In this document: in pieces, positions 24,540 through 33,278 of the stretch | How the letters are laid out: each line of letters begins with the position of its first letter | Position numbering within the stretch: position 1 is the stretch's first letter | NCBI GenBank assembly: GCA_902766765.1 | Contig: CACXER010000086.1 | Span: forward strand, 1-37,777 | DNA from: an uncultured Elusimicrobium sp. | GTDB lineage: Bacteria; Elusimicrobiota; Elusimicrobia; Elusimicrobiales; Elusimicrobiaceae | Length of the DNA: 37,777 bases | Direction: 5' to 3' | Notes under the pieces: generated by a model | The model's database searches: none | What the model was told of the DNA's origin: nothing | Seen by the model: only the letters and a program-made list of their open reading frames with translations | Position numbers and translations under genes: made by a program

Positions 24540-26318
24540 ATGAAAAGTAAAAAGAAAGCATTTACGCTGACGGAACTGTTGATTGTCGTCATGGTAATCG
24601 GGGTTTTGTCTGCGGTAGTGTTACCGAAGTTTAATAAAGTAATTGAAACGCGTAAAACGACAGAAGCCGAAGAAATGTTAGCGGCGGTGCGTACGGAACA
24701 AGAACAACGCTGTGCGTTGAATAAACCGTATGCCGGTACGTTTGCGCAAATGGGAGAGGTAACCTCGGGATTAGATAACCGAGGTAGAAGTAAGAACTTC
24801 ACCTATAGTTTTGTGAGTTCCGACAATGGTATTGGGATGCAAGCCAAACGCGGAAACAACTATACGTTAAAGATGCCGTCCTATGCGGATGGTCGTATTT
24901 GTTGCGAAGGGGCTGGGTGTTCCAGTTTAAATAAAGATTATCCGCTTTGTAATACGCTTGTTATTGCGAGTGCCGATAAGAAAGTAGATACGCAATGTGC
25001 TCCGGTTTGTAGCGGCAGCGCGCAAACGCGCAACTGTGCGTGTGATACGGGATACACAAGCAATTCCGGGTACAGTACAGATACCGAACAACAACGGTGC
25101 GTCAACGGAAATTGGGAATGGCCGGGTGCCCGGTGCAAAAGTAGAGCCGGCTGCCGGGACGTAAATGCTTGTACGGGTTCGGCTCCCACCTACACATGCG
25201 ATTGTGCCGCCGGATGGTCCGGAACCAGTACGGCTACCGAAAATAAAATTTGTCAAAGTGGGCATTGGGTGATTCCTTCGCCCAAGTGCACGAGCACGCA
25301 AGGTTGTACTAAACTCTGCACGGGCTCTGCTCCCACCTATACGTGCGACTGTGCCAGCGGATGGTCCGGAACCAGCACGGCTACCGGCAATAAAGTTTGC
25401 GATAACGGCAATTGGGTAATTCCTTCGCCTAAATGTACCAGCACGCAAGGTTGTACCAAGAATTGCACGGGCTCTGCTCCTTCCTATACCTGCGACTGCG
25501 CGAGTGGTTACCACGGCACGAGTACAGCTACCGGAAGCAAAGTTTGTCAAAATGGCAGTTGGGTAATTCCTTCGCCTAAATGCACGAGCACGCAAGGTTG
25601 CTGTTCGGGTAATGCTCCGACCTATAATTGTGATTGCCAGAGCGGATATACAGGTACTTGTACGGATACGGGATCTAAAACGTGCAGTAACGGCAGTTGG
25701 GTAATTCCTTCGCCCAAATGTAAAGGTACAAGCGGTTGCTGCTCGGGTTCGGCTCCAACGTATTATTGTGATTGTTCCTCCGGATATACAAGTTCTTCCG
25801 GCCATAGTACAAAAACAGGAAATAAAACATGCAGTAGCGGTAGTTGGGTAGTCCCTTCGCCAAAATGTAAGAGCACGCAAGGGTGTACCGCTACAAGTAC
25901 CGGTACTGGTACCGGTACTGGTACTTCTGGATCCGGTAGCACGACTTGTAATGGTTACAGCAGTGGTTATCAATGCTATAAAGCGGATACCTCTTGTTGT
26001 ATAGAGTGGAATGAAGGTGGCGGTACAGGTGAAATAGTAGTGACTCCGGGTAACGTAGGTGGAAAGACTAATATGGGTGGATTCTCCTCGTTACCGTCTA
26101 AAGATGGTCGGGCATTTTCGTTCTATTATGCGGCCGCGGATCATCCGGGTGGTGGTGGCCCTAACCCCCCTACCCCTCCTAACCCCGGTAGAACTTGCAA
26201 AACTTGGAGTACGCATAGGAAGTATGAGTGTCAGAGTGGATCGTGGGGTTCCGTCTCTGGCGGTTGTGTACGGCAAGTAGCCGGCCATCCGAATCCATTG
26301 TGTCCGGCGGGTGTGTAA
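24540..26318 (+). CDS. Giant prepilin-like protein with six Cys-rich sushi-like repeats
   Basis: 592 residues, far longer than a normal pilin. The leader MKSKKKA is followed by FTLTE and the helix LLIVVMVIGVLSAVVLP, then a PilE-like globular segment to about residue 150. Six repeats of 46-53 residues follow (about 153-449), each with the pattern C-x(8)-C-x-C-x(14-18)-C-x(8-12)-C-x(4-6)-C, including blocks such as GSAPTYTCDC and WVIPSPKC. A Thr-Gly linker (450-463) leads to a Gly/Pro-rich C-terminal domain with more Cys. The repeats recall eukaryotic sushi/CCP modules (G-W-x-P-x-C ending), probably by convergence. A pilus-displayed adhesin is the natural inference. The residue before the cleavage site is Ala, not Gly. 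It has its own promoter and terminator. Confidence 0.85.
   Translation: MKSKKKAFTLTELLIVVMVIGVLSAVVLPKFNKVIETRKTTEAEEMLAAVRTEQEQRCALNKPYAGTFAQMGEVTSGLDNRGRSKNFTYSFVSSDNGIGMQAKRGNNYTLKMPSYADGRICCEGAGCSSLNKDYPLCNTLVIASADKKVDTQCAPVCSGSAQTRNCACDTGYTSNSGYSTDTEQQRCVNGNWEWPGARCKSRAGCRDVNACTGSAPTYTCDCAAGWSGTSTATENKICQSGHWVIPSPKCTSTQGCTKLCTGSAPTYTCDCASGWSGTSTATGNKVCDNGNWVIPSPKCTSTQGCTKNCTGSAPSYTCDCASGYHGTSTATGSKVCQNGSWVIPSPKCTSTQGCCSGNAPTYNCDCQSGYTGTCTDTGSKTCSNGSWVIPSPKCKGTSGCCSGSAPTYYCDCSSGYTSSSGHSTKTGNKTCSSGSWVVPSPKCKSTQGCTATSTGTGTGTGTSGSGSTTCNGYSSGYQCYKADTSCCIEWNEGGGTGEIVVTPGNVGGKTNMGGFSSLPSKDGRAFSFYYAAADHPGGGGPNPPTPPNPGRTCKTWSTHRKYECQSGSWGSVSGGCVRQVAGHPNPLCPAGV
24996..25886 (+). repeat. Six tandem Cys-rich coding repeats of about 140-160 bp
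   Basis: Copies two, three and four are nearly identical in protein (shared SAPTYTCDC, GTSTAT, WVIPSPKCTSTQGC), while copies one, five and six are more diverged. This suggests recent duplication of central copies. All are in frame, so this is a protein repeat, not a CRISPR array. Confidence 0.9.
25899..25924 (+). repeat. Short tandem repeat encoding a Thr-Gly linker
   Basis: Two exact copies of ACCGGTACTGGT plus a partial copy, encoding Thr-Gly pairs between the sixth Cys-rich repeat and the C-terminal domain. Changes in units of six or twelve would alter linker length in frame. Confidence 0.75.
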
Positions 26319-26342
26319 TTACCGACTAAAAAGATATGTAAA

Positions 26343-26374
26343 CAAAACCGGGGATTTTTCCCCGGTTTTGTTTT
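26343..26374 (+). terminator. Terminator after the repeat pilin
   Basis: CAAAACCGGGG pairs with CCCCGGTTTTG (26360-26370), followed by TTTT. The A/T base of the stem could let it act on both strands. Confidence 0.85.
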
Positions 26375-26412
26375 GGGTAGATTTTGTACAATGCCGCCTG
26401 TTCTTCGTATTT

Positions 26413-26447
26413 AAAACTAGCAATCAAACTTAAATCTTGCTAGTTTT
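26413..26447. promoter_or_regulatory. Inverted repeat over the lon promoter (candidate operator)
   Basis: AAAACTAGCAA (26413-26423) and TTGCTAGTTTT (26437-26447) are a perfect 11-bp dyad with a 13-bp centre. The right arm contains the -35 TTGCTA. It differs from the CIRCE element of HrcA (TTAGCACTC dyad). Confidence 0.65.
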
Positions 26448-26465
26448 GCGCTAATTTGTTACAAT
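26437..26465 (+). promoter_or_regulatory. lon promoter
   Basis: TTGCTA (26437-26442), 17-bp spacer, TACAAT (26460-26465), about 65 bp before the lon ATG. Confidence 0.65.
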
Positions 26466-26529
26466 ATATTTGATCTGATACGCAAACGGGGGGAAAATCG
26501 TTTGCGTAGTTTATAAGTGAGGAAAAAAT

Positions 26530-29004
26530 ATGGAAGAAATTAAAAAGACAACCCTTTCGTTACCTACCTTTGTTCCGGCGGTGGCTATACGTGATGTGGT
26601 GATGTTCCCGGGGATGAATTTACCGCTTTCCGTAGACCGCAAAAAATCGATTGCCGCGGTGGAACAAGCCCTACAAACGCCCGAGCGCTACATTTTAGCC
26701 GTTGCCCAAAAAGAGGCCGAAATGGATGATCCGCAAGCGCAGGATATTTACCACTTTGGTGTCATTGCGCAAATCACGCAAAGTTTACAAATGCCTGACG
26801 GCTCTATGAAAATTTTCTTACAAGGGCTCGTGCGGGCGCGTGTGCACGATTTGGAAATGAATAACGACGTCAATGCCTGGTTTGCCCGGGTGGAATATGT
26901 GGAAGAAGAAGACGATAATTCCCCCGTTGTACAAGCACTCATGCGCAAAGTATTAGACGAGTTTGACCATTATGCCCGCGTTTCGCACCGTATTGCGGTG
27001 GAGGGCGTTTCGTTCTTACGCCAAATCGGCGATCCGTCTAAACTGGCCGATACGGTGGCGTCTAATATGATCGTCAAAACCGAAAAACGCCAGGAAATTT
27101 TGGAAGCGGTACACATCAAAGACCGTCTGGAAAAAATCTTAAAACTCATTACCAGCGAAGTGGAAATTTTAGGTCTGGAAGAAAAAATCCACTCCAAGGT
27201 TCGCGCGCAAATTGAGAAGAACCAAAAAGAATATTACCTCAATGAGCAAATGAAAGCGATTCAAAAAGAACTGAGCCAAAAAGATGATTTCCAAAAAGAA
27301 TTAGACGCCATGCGCGCCAAAATCAAGAAAAACGGTCTGCCCCCGCACGCCAAAGAAGCGGCGGAAAAAGAAATCGGCCGTTTGTCTAAAATGGCACCAT
27401 TCTCACCGGAGGCCACCGTGTCGCGCACGTATTTGGATTGGCTTTTGGATATGCCGTGGAACAAAACCACAGAGGACGTGCTTGATTTGAAAAAAGCCAA
27501 ACAAATTTTGGATGAAGATCACTTTGGCTTGGAAAAACCGAAAACACGCATTTTAGAATATTTGGCCGTTAGCAAACTCACCCACGGACTGCGCGGCCCG
27601 GTGCTTTGTTTTGCAGGTGCGCCCGGCGTGGGGAAAACCTCTTTGGCCAAATCCATCGCGCGGGCAATTGGACGCAAATTTGTGCGGATGTCGTTAGGCG
27701 GCGTGCGTGATGAAAGCGAAATCCGCGGCCACCGCCGCACGTACATCGGCTCTATGCCGGGGCGTATTATTCAAGGGCTCAGCAAAGCCAAAAGTTCCAA
27801 CCCGGTTTTCTTGTTAGACGAAATTGACAAAATGGGGTCCGACTGGCGCGGCGACCCGGCGGCGGCGTTGCTGGAATTATTAGACCCGGAACAAAACAAA
27901 GAATTTACCGACCACTTTTTAGACGTGCCGTTTGATGTGTCTAAAGTGTTGTTTATCACGACAGCCAATTCGCTAAGCGGTATCCCCACCACCTTGCGTG
28001 ACCGCCTGGAAATTATTGATTTTGATGGATATACAGAATATGAAAAACACGATATCGTCAATAATTATCTGCTGCCTAAACAGATGAAAATGCACGGCTT
28101 AAAACCGGGACAGGTGGAAATTTCGCACGATGCGGTGGCGCTACTCATGCGTGAATATGTGCGCGAAGCCGGCGTGCGTAACTTGGACCGCGAAATAGGT
28201 TCTATCTGCCGCAAAGCCGCCAAACTGATTGTGGAAGGTAAGAAAAAAATCAACGTAACAAAAGAAAACTTACACGACTTTTTGGGTGTGCCGCGTTATG
28301 CTAATTTTGCCACGGAAGAAAACGGCGTCGGTATTGCCACGGGCCTGGCGTGGACGAGTGTGGGCGGCGAAACGCTGTCTATTGAAGCCACCAAACTGCC
28401 GGGTAAAGGCCAACTGATTTTAACAGGTATGCTTGGCAACGTGATGAAAGAATCCGTTCGTGCCGCGCTCACGTATGCGCGCAGCCGCGGTTATGGCGAA
28501 AAAGTGGATTTTGACAAGACGGACTTCCACGTACACTTCCCCGAAGGAGCCGTGCCGAAAGACGGTCCGTCGGCAGGTAGCGTGATTACGACCGCGTTGA
28601 CCAGTTTGCTGACCGGGCTTCCCGTAAAAAAACATCTGGCCATGACGGGCGAAGTAACCATTACCGGGCGGGTGTTACCCGTGGGGGGCATTAAAGAGAA
28701 ATTTTTAGCCGCCTACCGCGAGGGCGTCAAAACGATTCTGTACCCGCACACCAACGCCAAAGACGTGTCCGAAATCCCGGAGCGCGTACGCAAGGATTTG
28801 ACGCTTATTCCCGTCAAACACATGGATGAGGTCTTGCCCTTGGCGCTGGAAGGGTGGAAAGAATTTTCCGCGAAACTTTCCAAAAAAGCGGGGGCGAAAA
28901 CCGCCAAAAAAGTAGCCAAGAAACCGGCGAAAAAAGCGGTAAAGAAAACGGCTAAAAAAGCAGTTAAAAAACCCGTGAAAAAGAAAAGCGCTAAACGCAA
29001 ATAA
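26530..29004 (+). CDS. lon: ATP-dependent Lon protease with a Lys/Ala-rich C-terminal tail
   Basis: Hexameric AAA+ serine protease of the cytosol. An N-terminal LON substrate domain (about 14-210, opening [14 protein letters not shown]) and a coiled helix (about 225-290) lead to the AAA+ module with Walker A GAPGVGKT (363-370) and FLLDEIDKM. The S16 protease domain follows, with Ser681 in KDGPSAG and the Lys dyad partner in GGIKEK (719-724). These are intact and the core is normal in length. The last ~40 residues are extra: repeats of KKAVKK, AKKP and similar, about half Lys, like a histone H1 tail or basic DNA-binding tail. GAGGAAA precedes the ATG. The gene stands alone between two terminators. 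Confidence 0.96.
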   Translation: MEEIKKTTLSLPTFVPAVAIRDVVMFPGMNLPLSVDRKKSIAAVEQALQTPERYILAVAQKEAEMDDPQAQDIYHFGVIAQITQSLQMPDGSMKIFLQGLVRARVHDLEMNNDVNAWFARVEYVEEEDDNSPVVQALMRKVLDEFDHYARVSHRIAVEGVSFLRQIGDPSKLADTVASNMIVKTEKRQEILEAVHIKDRLEKILKLITSEVEILGLEEKIHSKVRAQIEKNQKEYYLNEQMKAIQKELSQKDDFQKELDAMRAKIKKNGLPPHAKEAAEKEIGRLSKMAPFSPEATVSRTYLDWLLDMPWNKTTEDVLDLKKAKQILDEDHFGLEKPKTRILEYLAVSKLTHGLRGPVLCFAGAPGVGKTSLAKSIARAIGRKFVRMSLGGVRDESEIRGHRRTYIGSMPGRIIQGLSKAKSSNPVFLLDEIDKMGSDWRGDPAAALLELLDPEQNKEFTDHFLDVPFDVSKVLFITTANSLSGIPTTLRDRLEIIDFDGYTEYEKHDIVNNYLLPKQMKMHGLKPGQVEISHDAVALLMREYVREAGVRNLDREIGSICRKAAKLIVEGKKKINVTKENLHDFLGVPRYANFATEENGVGIATGLAWTSVGGETLSIEATKLPGKGQLILTGMLGNVMKESVRAALTYARSRGYGEKVDFDKTDFHVHFPEGAVPKDGPSAGSVITTALTSLLTGLPVKKHLAMTGEVTITGRVLPVGGIKEKFLAAYREGVKTILYPHTNAKDVSEIPERVRKDLTLIPVKHMDEVLPLALEGWKEFSAKLSKKAGAKTAKKVAKKPAKKAVKKTAKKAVKKPVKKKSAKRK

Positions 29005-29017
29005 AATTCGTACTGGC

Positions 29018-29050
29018 AAACACCGCCCCTCTTGTAAGGGGCGGTGTTTT
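29018..29050 (+). terminator. Terminator after lon
   Basis: AAACACCGCCCC pairs with GGGGCGGTGTTT across an 8-nt loop and ends in TTTTG. Located 14 bp after the lon stop. Confidence 0.9.
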
Positions 29051-29161
29051 GTTGTTATTTTTAATTCGTTGAGTTAAACATTTACTTCCCACGCGTACCT
29101 AAAAAGTGCTAAAATATATAGGACTTTATGGGGGCTTTCCCCGCATTTTACAGGAGGTTGT

Positions 29162-30109
29162 ATGCCAATTTGGATTTTTCGTATGGCTACGTTAGCCGCA
29201 TTTCCATTACTTACATACACGTTTATCAAGCAAGATTGGATGACCGTTTTGGGTGGCCTTTTATGTGGGGCTATCGTCGTAGCGGGCGAAGTGTTATTTA
29301 AACGCTTGCGCCTCATTAAAATTATGATTGCCTGCACCGGGTTACTGATGGGGTATATGCTCTTTGTACTCATCAGTTACGGAGTGGTGCGCTTTGAACA
29401 TCAGGAAGCCATCAACTGGTGGAACACGTATGCGTTCAAAGCCGAAATTGCTTTGCTCGTGTTCGGGGTGCTTGCCAGCATTTGGAAATCGCGCGATTTG
29501 GAAGGCCTTTCTTACAAAGGTCATCACTTGAAAATCGCCGATATTACGGCGCTTATGGACGGACGCATCATTGATTTATGCGAAATTAATTTCTTGTCCG
29601 GTGTTATCGTGCTACCGGTGTTTGTGTTAGACGAACTCAATAAAATGGCTTCCTCTAACGACCCGTTAGAACGTGCGCGCGGACGCCGCGGTTTAGATGT
29701 GGCAACGCGTCTACAAGAACTGAAAGAAATTACTGTGCGCGTCACGAATAAAAACGCTAAAGCACCGACGATGGAAGAACGTGTCGTCAAGTTGGCTAAG
29801 AGTTTAGATGCCGAAGTGGTAACGTTGGATTTTAACGTCAATAAAGCCGCGGTATTGCAAAACGTCATTGCACTCAATATTGCTGATTTGGCCACGGCTC
29901 TTAAACCGGTAGTGCTACCCGGGGAAAGTATGTCTCTGTTTGTGATGAAAGAAGGTAAAGAGAAAGACCAGGGTGTCGGATATTTGGATGATGGCACGAT
30001 GGTGGTAGTGGAAGACGGCCGTCGCTCTATTGGCAAACGGGTGGAAGTAGCGGTGTATTCTATTTTGCAGACTTCGTCCTGCCGGATGATTTTTGCGAAA
30101 GTTAAATAA
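29162..30109 (+). CDS. YacL-like membrane protein with PIN nuclease and TRAM domains
   Basis: 315 residues. Three to four N-terminal membrane spans (about 5-105) precede a PIN-fold domain starting IADITALMDGRIIDL (Asp127 and nearby acids) and continuing with VLDELNKMASS and VVTLDFNVNKAA, which supply the acidic metal-binding set. A C-terminal TRAM segment follows (GVGYLDDGTMVVVEDGRRSIGKRVEVAV). This is the plan of Bacillus YacL. The PIN fold suggests an RNase, but substrates are not established. AGGAGG precedes the ATG. ispDF follows after 5 bp; a yacL-ispD-ispF-cysS order also occurs in Firmicutes, which supports the call. Confidence 0.88.
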   Translation: MPIWIFRMATLAAFPLLTYTFIKQDWMTVLGGLLCGAIVVAGEVLFKRLRLIKIMIACTGLLMGYMLFVLISYGVVRFEHQEAINWWNTYAFKAEIALLVFGVLASIWKSRDLEGLSYKGHHLKIADITALMDGRIIDLCEINFLSGVIVLPVFVLDELNKMASSNDPLERARGRRGLDVATRLQELKEITVRVTNKNAKAPTMEERVVKLAKSLDAEVVTLDFNVNKAAVLQNVIALNIADLATALKPVVLPGESMSLFVMKEGKEKDQGVGYLDDGTMVVVEDGRRSIGKRVEVAVYSILQTSSCRMIFAKVK

Positions 30110-30114
30110 ATTTT

Positions 30115-31269
30115 ATGTCAGTTAAAACCGGTTTTTCGTCAGTCGTTATTGTAGCGGGGGGAAGCGGTAGCCGTATGGGTCGCCCCAAGCAAATGCTCCC
30201 GCTGGGCGGTAAACCGGTTTTAGTACATACCATTGAGGCGTTTCAAGCCGTTCCGAGTGTGCGTCAGATCGTGGTGGTAACGCCTGCAGAAAACCGGCCG
30301 GGAGTGGAAAAATATATTTCCGGCGTTACGTTTGCCGACCCGGGAGATACGCGGTTGAATTCCGTTAAGAACGGTTTTGCTTGCGTTGACGTTGCCGCAC
30401 AAACCGTGGCAGTGCACGACGGAGCCCGCCCATTAGTAAACCCGCAACACATTGCCGCGTGTTTAAAAGCCGCCCAGGAGTATGGGGCGGCGGTGTTAGC
30501 CGTTCCGGTTAAAGATACGGTGAAAGTATGCGAAGGCGATTTTGTGGCCCAGACACTAGACCGCAACCGTTTATGGGCCGCCCAAACACCGCAGGCCTAT
30601 CGGCGGGAAGTGTTGGCAAACGCACTGGAAAAATTTGGGAATGAAGAAGATGCGACGGATGAGTCGCAACTAGTAGAAAAAACAGGTGTGAAAGTGCGGC
30701 TAGTGATGTCAGACTACAAAAATAATAAGATCACCACGCCGGAAGATTTAATTTTTGCGGAGGCATTAGTGGAACAAAACGTAACGTATCGCACGGGTAT
30801 GGGTTTTGATTTACACCGGTTAGAGCCGGGGCGGGATTTGTTTATCGGTGGAGCGAAAATTCCGCACAGTAAAGGTTTTTTGGGGCACAGCGACGGCGAT
30901 GTAGTTTTGCACGCCATTTGTGATGCGGTGCTCGGGGCTCTGTGTGAGGGAGAAATCGGTATTTTATTCCCGCCGACCGACCCAACTATTAAAGGCATTT
31001 GCAGTGTGGATATCGTCAAAAAAGTGTTGGAAATTGTCCGTGCCCGGCACGCTGAGATTGAGCACATTGATGCCACCATTATCACGCAGGAGCCGAAAAT
31101 TAAACCGCATTATGATACCATCCGCCAGAGTTTGGCGCGCGTGTTTGAAATTCCTTTGGAAAATGTTAGTTTTAAATCCAAAAGCCACGAGCATGTAGGC
31201 GAAATCGGCCGCGGAGAAGCGGCCATGTGCCACGCCGTGGCTACGGTAAAAATTAGAGGAGAAAAATAA
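30115..31269 (+). CDS. ispDF: Bifunctional IspD/IspF of the MEP isoprenoid pathway
   Basis: Catalyses two non-consecutive steps of the non-mevalonate pathway: CTP transfer to methylerythritol phosphate (IspD) and cyclisation to the 2,4-cyclodiphosphate (IspF). Residues 1-~222 are IspD, with the nucleotide-binding VIVAGGSGSRMGRPKQMLPL and AVHDGARP. Residues ~223-384 are IspF, with GMGFDLHR (zinc ligands Asp232 and His234), HSDGDVVLHA and the C-terminal SHEHVGEIGRGEA. Such fusions are known in several groups. The 384-residue length fits. The gene starts 5 bp after yacL without a clear Shine-Dalgarno, suggesting coupled translation. Confidence 0.95.
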   Translation: MSVKTGFSSVVIVAGGSGSRMGRPKQMLPLGGKPVLVHTIEAFQAVPSVRQIVVVTPAENRPGVEKYISGVTFADPGDTRLNSVKNGFACVDVAAQTVAVHDGARPLVNPQHIAACLKAAQEYGAAVLAVPVKDTVKVCEGDFVAQTLDRNRLWAAQTPQAYRREVLANALEKFGNEEDATDESQLVEKTGVKVRLVMSDYKNNKITTPEDLIFAEALVEQNVTYRTGMGFDLHRLEPGRDLFIGGAKIPHSKGFLGHSDGDVVLHAICDAVLGALCEGEIGILFPPTDPTIKGICSVDIVKKVLEIVRARHAEIEHIDATIITQEPKIKPHYDTIRQSLARVFEIPLENVSFKSKSHEHVGEIGRGEAAMCHAVATVKIRGEK

Positions 31270-31271
31270 AT

Positions 31272-31880
31272 ATGAAAATTCGTTTAGGGGTCATTTGTTT
31301 GTTAGGAGTTTTGTTGTGTGCGTGCGGTGCAAGCACTTCATTTAGTTCGCGCAAAAAAGTCACGCAAGGGATTGATTATTCGCATTACGGTAAAGATGCT
31401 ACCTATGAGTTTTCTTCTCTATTGCCGCAAGACGGCAATGCGTTTGCCGACCAATTAGTGCCGAGCGAAGCCACGGAAAATGACGAGGAAAGACCGCTTG
31501 GGGAAGATGAAGATTTTGTGTCTGAAAATTTAACCAGTTCGTATCAAAACTACGGTGATGTCGTGGTAACGGTGGCTTCGCGCAAATTTGAACTCGGTGC
31601 CTCGGCTACGCGCAAAGATATGACGCTGCTGATGCAAGCCATGGAATCCAGTTATAACAAGTCGCTACGTATTTTTCAACCGATCGGGTTTACGTATACC
31701 ATGAGTAGCGTAGGGGCTGTCAATCCGCTTTCAGTCGTACAAGTACAATGTCGGATGAGCGAACGCTCCGCCAATTCCGTCGGACAAAAAGCCTGCAAGA
31801 TGTTTTTTGACCAAATTCGCGAAAAATACGTAGAAGCCAAAAAAACTGCCGCGCAACCGGCCAAAGGGATTAACCAATGA
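31272..31880 (+). CDS. Lipoprotein of unknown function
   Basis: 202 residues. A lipoprotein signal peptide with lipobox LCAC places the lipidated Cys at residue 18. The mature part has an acidic linker (ATENDEERPLGEDEDF) and a small domain with VVVTVASRKFELGASATRKDMTLLMQAMESSYNKSLRIFQPIGFTYTMSSV split into strands and helices; no known family is recognised. AGAGGAG precedes the ATG. It is 2 bp after ispDF and overlaps cysS by 4 bp (ATGA), so it is firmly inside this operon. Confidence 0.8.
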   Translation: MKIRLGVICLLGVLLCACGASTSFSSRKKVTQGIDYSHYGKDATYEFSSLLPQDGNAFADQLVPSEATENDEERPLGEDEDFVSENLTSSYQNYGDVVVTVASRKFELGASATRKDMTLLMQAMESSYNKSLRIFQPIGFTYTMSSVGAVNPLSVVQVQCRMSERSANSVGQKACKMFFDQIREKYVEAKKTAAQPAKGINQ

Positions 31881-33277
31881 TTCGCTTGTACAATACCGCC
31901 TCACACAGCAAAGAAGAGTTCGCGCCACAAAATCCTAAAAACGTGACGATGTATTGCTGTGGCCCGACCGTATATAATTTTGCCCATATCGGTAATTTGC
32001 GCACGTATATCTTTGAAGATTTACTTTCGCGCACCCTTCGTTTATCTTATCCGCTAACGCACGTCATGAACGTGACGGACGTGGGACATTTAGTATCCGA
32101 TGCCGATGACGGCGAGGATAAAATGGAACTCGGTGCCGCGCGGGAAGGTAAAAGCGCCTGGGATATTGCCAAGTTTTACGAAGCCAAATTTTGGCAAGAT
32201 TACGATGCTTTACACTGTACACGTCCCACCATTGTCAGCCGCGCCACCGAACATATCGCTCCGATGATTGCGCTTGTAAAGACGTTGGAAGACAAAGGAT
32301 ATACGTACCGTACTTCTGACGGGATTTATTACGACACGTCTAAATTCCCCCGCTACGATGCCCTCGTAGGCCACGCGCGTATTTCCGGCTTGCAAGGCGG
32401 TGCACGCGTAGAAATGAGTGACGAAAAACGTAATCCGACCGATTTTGCCTTGTGGAAATTTTCACCCAAAGATAAAAAACGCCAAATGGAGTGGGATAGC
32501 CCGTGGGGCGTTGGTTTCCCGGGGTGGCACATTGAGTGTTCCGCCATGGCCATGAAGTATTTAGGCAATACGCTGGATATCCATTGCGGCGGTATTGACC
32601 ACGTGACTATTCATCACACCAACGAAATTGCTCAAAGCGAAGCCGCTACCGGGCAAAAATACGTGAACTATTGGGTACACGGAGAATTTTTGATTTTGCG
32701 TTCCGGCAAGATGTCTAAATCCGGCGGTACGTTTGTAACCGTGGATGTATTAAAAGAAAAAGGATATGAGCCGCTTGCTTACCGTTACTTGTGTTTAGGG
32801 GCGCACTACCGCACACAGTTGGAATTTTCGTATGAGAGTATGGACAGCGCCACTAAGAGTTTGAAAAACTTGCGCGCGTTGGTCGGGCAAGTCGGGCAAG
32901 CGTGTGCGCGCACGCCCAGCGAAACGGAAAAAAGCCGCGCGTGGAAGGAAAAATTTGTTGCCGCCATGGAAGATGATTTAAATGCGCCCAAAGCGCTCGC
33001 ACTGACGTGGGAAGCCGTGCGCGCGGGCGAATTATCGGCGGCGGAAAAATGGGATTTTTTGCAAACCGCAGAGTCCATTTTATCGCTGGATTTACTGAAA
33101 GAAGAACAACCGGCACAAACTGCTTTGCCGGCGGAAGTGCAAGCGTTAGTGGACGCACGTGCTGCGGCGCGCAAAGCCAAAGATTGGAAAAAATCCGACG
33201 AACTACGCGACGCTATTGCGCAAGCCGGGTATCTGGTAAAAGATACCCCTAAAGGCCAGGAAGTAGAGAAAAAATAA
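31877..33277 (+). CDS. cysS: Cysteinyl-tRNA synthetase
   Basis: Class I synthetase that charges tRNA-Cys. The 466 residues carry the HIGH-type signature as HIGN (37-40) in NFAHIGNLRTY, the first zinc ligand Cys28 in YCCGPTVYN, further zinc-site residues in WHIECSAMAMK and HCGGIDH, and KMSKS in SGKMSKSGGTF. A C-terminal helical anticodon-binding part ends in the usual LRDAIAQAGYLVKDTPKG block. Length is standard. Its ATG overlaps the lipoprotein stop. The adenosine deaminase gene starts 1 bp after its own stop. Confidence 0.97.
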   Translation: MIRLYNTASHSKEEFAPQNPKNVTMYCCGPTVYNFAHIGNLRTYIFEDLLSRTLRLSYPLTHVMNVTDVGHLVSDADDGEDKMELGAAREGKSAWDIAKFYEAKFWQDYDALHCTRPTIVSRATEHIAPMIALVKTLEDKGYTYRTSDGIYYDTSKFPRYDALVGHARISGLQGGARVEMSDEKRNPTDFALWKFSPKDKKRQMEWDSPWGVGFPGWHIECSAMAMKYLGNTLDIHCGGIDHVTIHHTNEIAQSEAATGQKYVNYWVHGEFLILRSGKMSKSGGTFVTVDVLKEKGYEPLAYRYLCLGAHYRTQLEFSYESMDSATKSLKNLRALVGQVGQACARTPSETEKSRAWKEKFVAAMEDDLNAPKALALTWEAVRAGELSAAEKWDFLQTAESILSLDLLKEEQPAQTALPAEVQALVDARAAARKAKDWKKSDELRDAIAQAGYLVKDTPKGQEVEKK

Positions 33278-33278
33278 C

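Noticed and set aside
24996..25886. Regular repeats that might be taken for a CRISPR array
   Set aside because: Units of 140-160 bp translate in one frame into a conserved Cys pattern; there is no short repeat/unique spacer structure and no cas gene.
24927..25973. Long open frame on the minus strand (348 codons)
   Set aside because: It lies wholly opposite the Cys-rich repeats, and its composition is a reflection of that repetitive sequence; no ribosome binding site or family match.
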